A DNA stretch of 64,000 bases, taken from an uncultured Clostridia bacterium. GTDB lineage: Bacteria; Bacillota; Clostridia; Christensenellales; Borkfalkiaceae. The stretch lies in NCBI GenBank assembly GCA_947624005.1, contig CANQHV010000002.1:1-64000 (forward strand), in the 5' to 3' direction. The notes below the pieces were generated by a model. The model saw only the letters and a list, made by a program, of their open reading frames with translations, did no database searches and had not been told where the DNA came from. A program made the position numbers and the translations under genes. Positions 1-6,513 of the stretch are shown piece after piece. The stretch's first letter is position 1; the number at the start of each line of letters is the position of its first letter.

Positions 1-117
1 GGTTGGAAAAATTCATTTGCAACACTCGGCGGGGCATTATGTATGGCGAATGGAATGACGGCGGAAGATTGCTATAAGCTAAATGTCAATAAGAAGAGAT
101 ACCACACAGTACAATAG
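1..117 (+). CDS. C-terminal end of an unidentified protein (partial)
   Basis: Frame 1 is open from the first base to a TAG at 115-117 and encodes 38 residues ending KKRYHTVQ. The start lies outside the window. A clean intrinsic terminator follows two bases after the stop, which supports this as a real gene end. I do not recognise the family, and the fragment is too short to assign a role. Confidence 0.5.
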   Translation, partial: GWKNSFATLGGALCMANGMTAEDCYKLNVNKKRYHTVQ

Positions 118-118
118 C

Positions 119-153
119 AAAAACTCTCGGATGAATTCAGCCGAGAGTTTTTG
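119..153 (+). terminator. Intrinsic terminator
   Basis: The arms AAAACTCTCGG and CCGAGAGTTTT flank a 10-base loop, and the right arm runs into a short T-run. It immediately follows the stop codon of the upstream partial gene. Confidence 0.8.
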
Positions 154-265
154 TCATCGCTTGAAAGCACAATTCTAAAAATTTTGTTTTTGTTCCCTAT
201 GGGAAGTGCGCTTTATCGCTCCGCCGCTTTTTAAAATTTGCAGTGCGCTGATGAAATGTATACCG

Positions 266-294
266 TTGACTCAATCGTCATACCGTGTTAAAAT
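266..294 (+). promoter_or_regulatory. Possible upstream promoter for the HNH gene
   Basis: TTGACT and TAAAAT are separated by exactly 17 bases. It lies in the 302-base gap between the terminator at 119-153 and the HNH gene. Apart from this and the closer promoter at 359-387, I see nothing else in the gap. Confidence 0.4.
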
Positions 295-358
295 GAAGCA
301 AAACAAAGTTTAATCATCGCGTGAATGACATTTTTTGCGTACGTAAATTATAACAAAC

Positions 359-387
359 TTGCTTAAAATGTTATTTTATGTTAGAAT
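359..387 (+). promoter_or_regulatory. Promoter of the HNH nuclease gene
   Basis: TTGCTT, a 17-base spacer and TAGAAT are followed about 33 bases later by the GTG start at 420. It is the closest sigma-A-like promoter to the gene. Confidence 0.45.
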
Positions 388-419
388 TTCAATAATTGCA
401 AATATACAAAGGTGAAAAA

Positions 420-1253
420 GTGACGGGAACAGAAATTGCATTGATTGTGATTGCGATATGTATTGTCATATCTATCATAATTTTTATTGGTAGCTGGTTA
501 ATTCACAATAAACATTTAAGATTGGTTAAAGCGCATAGTGAATTATACAATGAACTTATAAAATTAAACAAGTCATATAATTTTTATTCTGATATTAAAA
601 GTCAATATAATTTTTATGAGGTTTGCTCTTCAAAAAGGAAATTAGATTGCTTATCATTATATGATGTTTTATTATCGAAAATAGAATGTAATTATATTTA
701 TTTTAAAAACTTGCTAATATGTATTCAAAAAAATCGACAGAATTATGAATTATATTGTAAACAATACAATAAGCTTTCATCAAAAATAAACGAACGGGAA
801 ACGAAATCGTTAAAAATAAAATTCAAAACATTTAAAAGAATCGAAAATAAGTTATATATTCAATCAAAACTAAATCCTCAAATATCGACAACAATTTATA
901 TTAAAGCAAGCTACACAAGTCCAAAGGGCAGGAATTCATATAGCAAATATAGAACATTTCAATATACGGAAGTTGTCAAAGCTTATAATGACTATAATAG
1001 ATTAAAGGTTCAAAAACAGGAATATTCTTATAAAGTAAAAATTGAAAGAGCTAAAATGAGCGATTCATTAAGATACAGTATTTTAAAAAGGGACGGTTTC
1101 AAATGTCAGATATGTGGCGCGACAGCTCAGGAGGGCGCAAAGTTGCATGTTGACCATATTATTCCTGTTTCAAAAGGAGGGAAGACAGTTGCTTCTAATT
1201 TACGGACATTGTGCGATAGGTGTAATATTGGTAAAAGCGATAAAATAGAATAA
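420..1253 (+). CDS. Membrane-anchored HNH endonuclease domain protein
   Basis: The GTG start at 420 is chosen over a TTG at 396 because AAAGGTG (408-414) sits 5 bases upstream of it. The 277-residue product has one hydrophobic segment near residues 5-27 (isoleucine/valine-rich), a Lys/Tyr-rich middle that looks helical, and a C-terminal HNH domain. The latter shows CQIC, then VDHIIPVSKGG, then an LCDRCN pair, which matches the McrA-like zinc-containing HNH fold that cuts DNA. The N-terminal helix would tether the nuclease to the membrane, with the HNH domain probably cytoplasmic. The gene is strongly AT-rich and lies just outside the proposed left end of the mobile element, so it may be cargo of another or older insertion. 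Target and role are unknown. Confidence 0.8.
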   Translation: MTGTEIALIVIAICIVISIIIFIGSWLIHNKHLRLVKAHSELYNELIKLNKSYNFYSDIKSQYNFYEVCSSKRKLDCLSLYDVLLSKIECNYIYFKNLLICIQKNRQNYELYCKQYNKLSSKINERETKSLKIKFKTFKRIENKLYIQSKLNPQISTTIYIKASYTSPKGRNSYSKYRTFQYTEVVKAYNDYNRLKVQKQEYSYKVKIERAKMSDSLRYSILKRDGFKCQICGATAQEGAKLHVDHIIPVSKGGKTVASNLRTLCDRCNIGKSDKIE

Positions 1254-1257
1254 ATAA

Positions 1258-1297
1258 CAAAATAGAAAGCACGGCGAAAGCCGTGCTTTCTATTTTG
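1258..1297. terminator. Perfect 18-bp hairpin with GAAA loop
   Basis: The arms 1258-1275 and 1280-1297 are fully complementary (core AGCACGGC / GCCGTGCT) around a GAAA tetraloop. On the plus strand it can terminate the HNH gene. On the minus strand it follows a tRNA-3'-end-like sequence, as a native tRNA terminator would. A sister hairpin is at 1407-1444. Confidence 0.75.
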
Positions 1298-1314
1298 GTG
1301 ACCATGTCGGGAAT
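1296..1314 (-). repeat. tRNA-Glu 3'-end copy, left att candidate
   Basis: TGGTGACCATGTCGGGAAT matches 18 of 19 bases of the 3' end of the intact tRNA-Glu gene (15250-15268), in the same orientation. No tRNA body is attached. This is the pattern left when an element inserts into the 3' end of a tRNA gene. Confidence 0.6.
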
Positions 1315-1406
1315 TTGCCGAAACCCTTAAAAGGGTACCTTCGGCAAAGCGTCGCGGGGCTATGCCCGCTCGCACGAACCGTCGGGTTTTCTCGTGGACA
1401 AAATCA

Positions 1407-1444
1407 CAAAATAACAGCACGGCGAAAGCCGTGCTGTTATTTTG
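1407..1444. terminator. Perfect 17-bp hairpin with GAAA loop, sister of 1258-1297
   Basis: The arms 1407-1423 and 1428-1444 are fully complementary. It shares AGCACGGC-GAAA-GCCGTGCT with the hairpin at 1258, but the outer stem differs and the differences are paired on both arms. It contains the TAA stop (1437-1439) of the minus-strand recombinase and so doubles as its terminator. Confidence 0.7.
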
Positions 1445-2891
1445 GTGACCCCGAGGATGTAAAAGGCGAACTGTTGACCTCTTCAAAAGTAACTGTTTTG
1501 GACTGTCCCTTGTAGTTAAACGTGATGATGAAGTGGTCGTCGTAGAGGTAAATCGAATTGACAAAGCTGTCGATGAGCCGCTGTTTGCCCTCTTTCGTGT
1601 TCAGATCCAATTTGCGGTAGTTGCAAAGCGCGTGTAGAATTTGCTCTTTGGAAAGGATGGGATGCCGCGTTTCCGCTTCAAACAGCTCTATTTCGAGTTT
1701 TTGTTTTTGTTCTTCCAAATCGTCAAGCAGTTTCTTCGTCGTGGATGAAAATACGCCTTGCGCGATTGCTTGCGCCAAATTATCGAGCTTTTTTTGGACG
1801 TCATTCAATTGCGTTTTTACAGATTGCGCGGTGGTATCTTCTTGCGATTGTAATTTAAAAATTTGCTCGGATAATTCCTCCAATACGGCGTTGTCAGAAA
1901 TCAAAGATAGTATTTCCTGCATTACAATATCTTCAATCCATTCTTTTTTGACCGATTTTTTATCGCACATATGTTGTTTTGAACGATTACAGCGATAATA
2001 CCGATGTTGCTTTGAAGTATGGCTTGTCCCGATAGCTCCCGTCATCATTGCCCCGCATTTACCGCAAAAGAGTTTGGTAGTCAATAAATAATCGTCCTCG
2101 CTTCTGTGCATTGCAGGAGCTTTTTTGCTGACTTGCATTTTGACTTGCACGGCATTAAAAGTTTCTTCGTCTATAATAGCAGGAATGGCGTTGGGAATAA
2201 CGACATCTCCGAATTTGTATTCGCCTATATACTTGCGTTTAGTTAATATTCTATAAACCGAATTGTATTTCATATCGTAACCGCTGTTTTTAACTCCACG
2301 GGATTGCAACAGCTTTGCTATATCATTTACTTTCTTTCCGTCAAGATAAAGCTGATAGATTTCCTTAACTATGGGGGCAGTAACTTCGTCTATTTGATAA
2401 TGGTCTGTTTCGTCCACAAAATAGCCGAAAGGTGCGCGAACGCCGTTGCTCTTTGCTTTTAAGGCGTTCTCGGTCATTCCGCGCTTAACTTTTTCCGAAA
2501 GCTCGGCTGAGTAGTATTCGGCATAGCCTTCCAAAATCGCTTCAAGCAAAATACCGTCCGCGCCCTGCGATATGCTTTCTTTTACAGAAACAACGCGCAC
2601 ACCATTCTTTTTAAGGATATTTTTATAATAGGCGGAATCATAGCGATTGCGAGCGAAGCGATCCAACTTCCATACAAGGACAGTGTTAAACATATTCTTA
2701 TAACTGTCCTTAATCATATGCTGAAATTCTGGACGGTGGTCTGTTTTAGCGGATTGCGCCCTGTCTATGTAATTCCTGATAACCTCAATTCCGTTGAATT
2801 GTGCATATTCCATGCACTCGCGGAGCTGGCCTTCGATACTCGCTTCGTTTTGTTTTTCCGAACTGAATCTCGCGTATATAACTGCTTTCAT
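1437..2891 (-). CDS. Large serine site-specific recombinase
   Basis: The 484-residue protein begins MKAVIYARFSSEKQ; the ATG at 2891 is chosen because AGGAGTAAC precedes it. The resolvase-type catalytic domain (about 1-140) carries the nucleophilic serine in the ARFSS motif and conserved arginines in KLDRFARNR. A recombinase domain follows (about 155-250), then a zinc ribbon (FCGKCG ... YRCNR ... CDKK) and a leucine-rich coiled coil (about 340-410), as in integrases that insert and excise elements. It is the last gene of a four-gene leftward operon, 20 bases after the DUF2971 gene. The final residues GSPK and the stop codon are encoded by the tRNA-end-like sequence and the hairpin beyond it, so its 3' end probably changes on excision. 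Confidence 0.92.
   Translation of the reverse strand: MKAVIYARFSSEKQNEASIEGQLRECMEYAQFNGIEVIRNYIDRAQSAKTDHRPEFQHMIKDSYKNMFNTVLVWKLDRFARNRYDSAYYKNILKKNGVRVVSVKESISQGADGILLEAILEGYAEYYSAELSEKVKRGMTENALKAKSNGVRAPFGYFVDETDHYQIDEVTAPIVKEIYQLYLDGKKVNDIAKLLQSRGVKNSGYDMKYNSVYRILTKRKYIGEYKFGDVVIPNAIPAIIDEETFNAVQVKMQVSKKAPAMHRSEDDYLLTTKLFCGKCGAMMTGAIGTSHTSKQHRYYRCNRSKQHMCDKKSVKKEWIEDIVMQEILSLISDNAVLEELSEQIFKLQSQEDTTAQSVKTQLNDVQKKLDNLAQAIAQGVFSSTTKKLLDDLEEQKQKLEIELFEAETRHPILSKEQILHALCNYRKLDLNTKEGKQRLIDSFVNSIYLYDDHFIITFNYKGQSKTVTFEEVNSSPFTSSGSPK
1443..1451 (-). repeat. Short tRNA-end copy at the recombinase 3' end
   Basis: TGGTGACCC equals the first nine bases of the tRNA-Glu 3' end at 15250-15258. It lies inside the last codons of the recombinase gene. 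It is a candidate for the true crossover core, because serine recombinases need little identity between their sites. Confidence 0.4.
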
Positions 2892-2911
2892 GTTACTCCT
2901 ATTTATGTAAA

Positions 2912-4237
2912 TCAATATAATCTTAACTTAAATCGATCATTATCAATTATAAATTGTGCAGATTCTAAATCTTTTCGTTTAACAATTGCTTCAAGTCGTT
3001 CTTTATTTTCCGGACTAATATTTGCGCCATAATAAACTTTTACAGCGATATCTTCCATATGTTTTTGTTCTTGCAACATGGATTGAGATCCAATAATGCG
3101 CCATTCTTTTTCATAGCTCCAAATATTACTTTTTGTAAGCAATGATATTATTAAATCTGGTATCCCACTACTGCCATTAGAGAGTTTAATGTTATCTAAA
3201 TCATTAAAATCGAACATAGAAAGCGGAATATTTGGTTTTTCGTTGGAATATATCGCCGGAAACAACATCAAAAGTAGGCTCTGTGATGTCATTTTTTTAA
3301 AATCATATTCAACACAAAAACCAGAATGTTTATCTGCATAGTGAGACCACATCAAAATATTATCGGGAGTTTCCGAAAAACATGTTATGGCAAAATTTTC
3401 GTTAATGATCTCTTTAATACGTGGTAAGATGGGGTTCAATGTATTTCTTACTTTTTTGACCTCTGTTTTAATGTCTAAGCCGTTGAAGTTCGTGATCTCG
3501 GCTATCTTTTCAATTCTGTCAATAATTGAATCTTCGTTAGATACGGATTTAATAGCAGAAAATAAGTTTCTTGACGTATCATCTAGTTGTTTTCCTATTG
3601 ATGTAAGTATTTCTGGATCTTGCTGTATTAACGATAGAGCTGCTTCCATAACATCGCTTTCCGTTAATGACGCGCTATATATCTTTGAAGGATCGGTGAT
3701 GAGTGTAAAGAATTGGCTTGCAAAATCTTTATCAGATAGCATTTCAAGAAATCTTGTTTGTAATTCATCCTTTTGTATCGATTCACCACGGGATGTCATT
3801 TGAATAATATCTTTCATTTTCGGATTAGAATATAATAAACTGATAATCTTGATAGTAGGGTTATCATATTCTAATTTTGGAGTTGTCCCACACAACAATT
3901 TTACAATAAAATCTTTTACAATTGCTTCATTTTCTCCTTCAATGCTTATCTTATCATTGATTAAATGGGGCAACATCTCCTTGAGCGCGTTCTCAATAGA
4001 AAAACCCAATGCACAATCAAACGGATCATTAAAATGGTCAGGCTTAGAAAAATACAAAATGCCGTTTTCTAAATTGTCCAAAGCGTGATTTTCATCATCT
4101 TTACTGAACGAAAAGTATTTATAGAGTTTTCCGCTAAAATGGCTTGTTTTTTCTTGAATGAAGTCTAAAATATTTTGATTTGTTTGAATTATGCCGAACA
4201 TTTTTGATAAATGCGGTTTTACCCATGAAACATCCAT
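2912..4237 (-). CDS. DUF2971 family protein
   Basis: The 441-residue protein uses the ATG at 4237, preceded by AGAGGTAAAT; an upstream in-frame ATG at 4279 overlaps the neighbouring gene and has no such site. Recognisable DUF2971 features are LYKYFSF near residue 40, FNDPFDC shortly after, ITCFSE followed by MWSHYADKHSGFCVEYDF in the second half, and YEKEWRI near the C-terminus. Family members are common in defence islands and next to nucleases, but no biochemical activity is established to my knowledge. The gene sits 22 bases after a DUF1016 nuclease and 20 before the recombinase, so all are probably co-transcribed. The middle region (about 90-260) is helix-rich and unlike shorter family members. 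Confidence 0.75.
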   Translation of the reverse strand: MDVSWVKPHLSKMFGIIQTNQNILDFIQEKTSHFSGKLYKYFSFSKDDENHALDNLENGILYFSKPDHFNDPFDCALGFSIENALKEMLPHLINDKISIEGENEAIVKDFIVKLLCGTTPKLEYDNPTIKIISLLYSNPKMKDIIQMTSRGESIQKDELQTRFLEMLSDKDFASQFFTLITDPSKIYSASLTESDVMEAALSLIQQDPEILTSIGKQLDDTSRNLFSAIKSVSNEDSIIDRIEKIAEITNFNGLDIKTEVKKVRNTLNPILPRIKEIINENFAITCFSETPDNILMWSHYADKHSGFCVEYDFKKMTSQSLLLMLFPAIYSNEKPNIPLSMFDFNDLDNIKLSNGSSGIPDLIISLLTKSNIWSYEKEWRIIGSQSMLQEQKHMEDIAVKVYYGANISPENKERLEAIVKRKDLESAQFIIDNDRFKLRLY

Positions 4238-4259
4238 ATTTACCTCTGTATTTATAATT

Positions 4260-5270
4260 CTACTCCTTGCTATCCTCAATCGCCTTTCTTTCGGCTTGGA
4301 TCTCGCGCTTCAATTCTTCCTCGGAGGGGATATAGAGCATATACTTCGAGGCGAAAATTTGGTTGTTATCCTCAGGGAGAGTGTATTTAACAACGGCGTC
4401 GCTCTTGTCCGAACAGAGGATGATGCCAACGGGCGGGTTGTCGCCCTCATTCATTTTCTCACGAGTGTAGTAGTTGACATACATTTGCATCTGACCAATG
4501 TCTTGGTGGGTCAAATCGCCCGTTTTTAAGTCAACCAGCACAAAACATTTCAAAATATAATTATAGAACACGAGGTCGATGTGGAAATGCCTTCCATCAA
4601 AGTTGATATGCTGTTGCCGTGCGACGAAGGAAAAGCCACGCCCAAGTTCCAACAAAAATTTTTGCAAGTGGTCGATGAGCGCCTGTTCGAGGTCGGATTC
4701 GTAGAAACTCGCACTCTGTTCCATGCCCAAAAATTCCAAAACGTAAGGGTCGCGTATAACGTCCTCAGGCGATTTTGCTTGCTCGCGCGCTGTTGTATCT
4801 GCGACGACGGAATAATCGTTATGGCTTGCAAGCAATCGTTGATAGGAAAATGTATTTATCTGTCGTTCAAGCTGACGGGTACTCCAATTTGCCTTGGCGC
4901 ACTCGTCCACATAGAATTGCCGTGCTTTTTCATCTTCAACGCGCATAATGAGGCGGTAATGCGTCCAACTCAATTCGCTACGCAGTGCGTAGCGGTTTTG
5001 AAAGGTCAAATAGAACTGCCGCATATTTTTGAGATTGGCGACGGTAAAGCCCTTGCCGAAGTCAGCCGTCATCTGTTTAGACAGCTCTTCCAAAAGACGA
5101 GAGCCGTATTCAGCGGTTGCATTGCCGCCCTGTTTTTCGACTATGCTTTTGCCGATTTCCCAATATGCCTCAACCATCGCAAAATTTATGGCAGAATATG
5201 CTTTTGTCCGTGCAGTGGCAAGAATTTCCCGTATACGATTATAAAATTCCATATCCATAAGTTTATCCAT
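4260..5270 (-). CDS. DUF1016 (YhcG-type) PDDEXK nuclease-domain protein
   Basis: The 336-residue protein starts at ATG 5270, with GAGGAT seven bases upstream. The N-terminal DUF1016 helical region contains AYWEIGKSIVEKQ and the family motif FTVANLKNMRQFY. The C-terminal half is a PDDEXK-like nuclease domain (IDLVFYN ... FVLVDLKTG), with the Asp and the D-x-K pair expected for metal-dependent cleavage. It ends in the GIILCSDK and LYIPSEEEL stretches typical of YhcG proteins. Such proteins often travel with restriction-modification loci and mobile elements. Here it lies between an XRE regulator and a DUF2971 gene in one operon. Function in this setting is not known; a defence or element-maintenance nuclease is plausible. 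Confidence 0.85.
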   Translation of the reverse strand: MDKLMDMEFYNRIREILATARTKAYSAINFAMVEAYWEIGKSIVEKQGGNATAEYGSRLLEELSKQMTADFGKGFTVANLKNMRQFYLTFQNRYALRSELSWTHYRLIMRVEDEKARQFYVDECAKANWSTRQLERQINTFSYQRLLASHNDYSVVADTTAREQAKSPEDVIRDPYVLEFLGMEQSASFYESDLEQALIDHLQKFLLELGRGFSFVARQQHINFDGRHFHIDLVFYNYILKCFVLVDLKTGDLTHQDIGQMQMYVNYYTREKMNEGDNPPVGIILCSDKSDAVVKYTLPEDNNQIFASKYMLYIPSEEELKREIQAERKAIEDSKE

Positions 5271-5282
5271 GTTTTTTATCCT

Positions 5283-5639
5283 CTATCTTTTGTTTTCTTC
5301 AAGCAGTTTCATAACTGCCTCTTTGAGTTTGGCGTTTGCCGTGCTGTTCGGGTCAAAGCACATTTCAACAAAATCTTGATAATGCTCATCATCGCGGAGA
5401 GGGCGGGGGACATTCTCGTAAAGTTTCCCCTGTGGGCTATCTGTCCTGCCGTAAATATAATCAAGGGACACATCAAAGTAATCGGCATACCATAAAAGCA
5501 CATCTTCCGGCGGAAAACCTTGTCCCGATTCATAGCGATGGATGCTTTGCTGAGTAGTCCCGATTATGTCGGCAAGCTGTTTTTGAGATTTGTTTATACT
5601 CAACCTGAGATTTTTCAATTGATTAGAAACAGCAGTCAT
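5283..5639 (-). CDS. XRE-family transcriptional regulator
   Basis: The 118-residue protein starts at ATG 5639, with a GGGGG ribosome site just upstream; the longer upstream frame is hydrophobic noise overlapping the promoter. The Cro/CI helix-turn-helix occupies about residues 5-60 (SQKQLADIIGTTQQSIHRYESG). A short acidic C-terminal region follows, probably for dimerisation. It is the first gene of the leftward operon with the DUF1016 nuclease, DUF2971 protein and recombinase (12-base gap to the next gene). A small inverted repeat overlaps its -35 box, so it most likely represses its own operon and thereby recombinase expression and excision. Confidence 0.85.
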   Translation of the reverse strand: MTAVSNQLKNLRLSINKSQKQLADIIGTTQQSIHRYESGQGFPPEDVLLWYADYFDVSLDYIYGRTDSPQGKLYENVPRPLRDDEHYQDFVEMCFDPNSTANAKLKEAVMKLLEENKR

Positions 5640-5655
5640 ATCAACCCCCAAAAAG

Positions 5656-5691
5656 ATTATACAACAAAATCGTATTAAAATCAACCTGATT
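5656..5691 (-). promoter_or_regulatory. Promoter and candidate operator of the XRE-recombinase operon
   Basis: On the minus strand TTGATT (5684-5679), a 17-base spacer and TATAAT (5661-5656) lie just upstream of the XRE start. The -35 box overlaps an inverted repeat AATCA-ACC-TGATT at 5679-5691, a plausible autorepression site. Confidence 0.65.
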
Positions 5692-5746
5692 ATTAAGTTT
5701 GATAAAAATTTTTTATAATATATAAAAACAAATGTTCGCAAATCTA

Positions 5747-5774
5747 TTGACAAACAAATTAAATGTGCTATAAT
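5747..5774 (+). promoter_or_regulatory. Strong consensus promoter facing the mobilization region
   Basis: A perfect TTGACA, 16-base spacer and a perfect TATAAT. It diverges from the XRE operon and drives transcription into the hairpin array at 5783-5938 and toward the relaxase. No convincing protein start follows it closely. Confidence 0.75.
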
Positions 5775-5782
5775 AAAAGTGT

Positions 5783-5938
5783 ATCGGGGTGAAAAGGTCT
5801 CCCGATTTTTCCGCTTACGGTTTAGCGGAGTTTGATGAGAAGTATGTCCTACTTCTCACTCGGCAAAAAGATTTGCCGAGCTGCCTCGCACTTTTAAAGG
5901 TCAAAGATGTGACCTTATTGTTTTTTCGGTGTGCGAGG
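5783..5938 (+). other. Array of five consecutive hairpins (structured leader or small RNA)
   Basis: Directly after a consensus promoter come five stems: ATCGGG/CCCGAT (5783-5806, followed by TTTTT, so an early terminator); CCGCT/AGCGG (5811-5828); TGAGAAGTA/TACTTCTCA (5836-5858); CTCGGCAAA/TTTGCCGAG (5859-5880); and CCTCGCAC/GTGCGAGG (5884-5938) enclosing AAGGTCA/TGACCTT. They are nearly back to back. Candidates are a transcribed regulatory RNA, a premature-termination leader, or part of the transfer origin or a replication region. I do not recognise an Rfam family. Confidence 0.6.
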
Positions 5939-6208
5939 TTGGGCTTTATTGCTGTACAAATTTTTAGAAAAAATTTTGATTTACTGAAATTTTTAATGCT
6001 TTTTTTATCTAATTATATGAGGGGAATATGAGATAATCTCAACCTAAAACTTTATAGAATGTTTGACCAACATAGGGCAAAGATAATTGCTAAATTCGGT
6101 CGAAGTCGGTGATTTGCGAATAGCAGTCAGCGGCTTTTTCGTTGTCTTGAAAAAGTCAATTACCGCTTTTTCAAACGGTAAAATAAAGTCATTTAAAGAG
6201 GTGAAACA

Positions 6209-6229
6209 ATGACAATAAGACCGCCATAA
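6209..6229 (+). CDS. Possible six-residue leader peptide MTIRPP
   Basis: ATG at 6209 is preceded by AAAGAGGTG with an ideal gap, and the frame stops after six codons (MTIRPP). It sits between the hairpin array and the oriT-like region. It could be a short regulatory peptide controlling the downstream leader, or simply the broken start of a lost gene, since the same frame stays open for about 60 further codons after the TAA. Only the ribosome site supports it. Confidence 0.3.
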   Translation: MTIRPP

Positions 6230-6312
6230 TCGGTAAAAACTGCATACCGAATGAACACCGGTTGCACATCAAACGGTAAAGCAAAATGGAAGCAAAATAA
6301 AAACTTCCTGCG

Positions 6313-6334
6313 GAAGTATAGCCCACTATACTTC
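6313..6334. other. Candidate oriT for the MobV relaxase
   Basis: The inverted repeat GAAGTATAG / CTATACTTC flanks a four-base loop, about 180 bases upstream of a MobV relaxase. Read on the minus strand it closely resembles, from memory, the pMV158-type origin of transfer: an AAGTATA arm, a TAGTG-containing loop, then TATACTT. The loop can alternatively pair as AGCCCAC with GTGGGCT (6348-6354). The nick position is not determined. Confidence 0.55.
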
Positions 6335-6378
6335 GCAAACGAAGTATGTGGGCTCTGCCGAGGGCAAACTTTGCATTA

Positions 6379-6478
6379 TCCAAACAGCACAGTGCGCTGT
6401 TTGGACAAAGTGAGGTGAGCTTGCGCATAGTGCAAAGCGCAAGCGGTGTCCGAGCGCGGCGTTGCCCTTACGCCGCGC
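6379..6478 (+). other. Hairpin cluster in the relaxase leader
   Basis: Three strong stems lie between the oriT-like repeat and the relaxase: TCCAAACAGC/GCTGTTTGGA (6379-6405), GCTTGCGC/GCGCAAGC (6419-6444) and GCGCGGCG/CGCCGCGC (6454-6478). They end 20 bases before the relaxase ribosome site. They may protect or process the oriT strand, or regulate relaxase translation. Confidence 0.5.
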
Positions 6479-6513
6479 GAGAAATTAAATATAAATTTAA
6501 GGAGGTAAAAACA

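Noticed and set aside
5789..6031. An 80-codon GTG-started frame downstream of the strong promoter
   Set aside because: No ribosome site, it runs through five hairpins, and the composition is not protein-like.
6251..6418. A 55-codon frame across the oriT-like region
   Set aside because: It lies over inverted repeats and lacks a ribosome site; the base pattern is explained by structure rather than coding.
5783..6478. Possible CRISPR array because of many short repeats
   Set aside because: The repeats are different hairpins, not identical direct repeats with unique spacers, and no cas genes are present.
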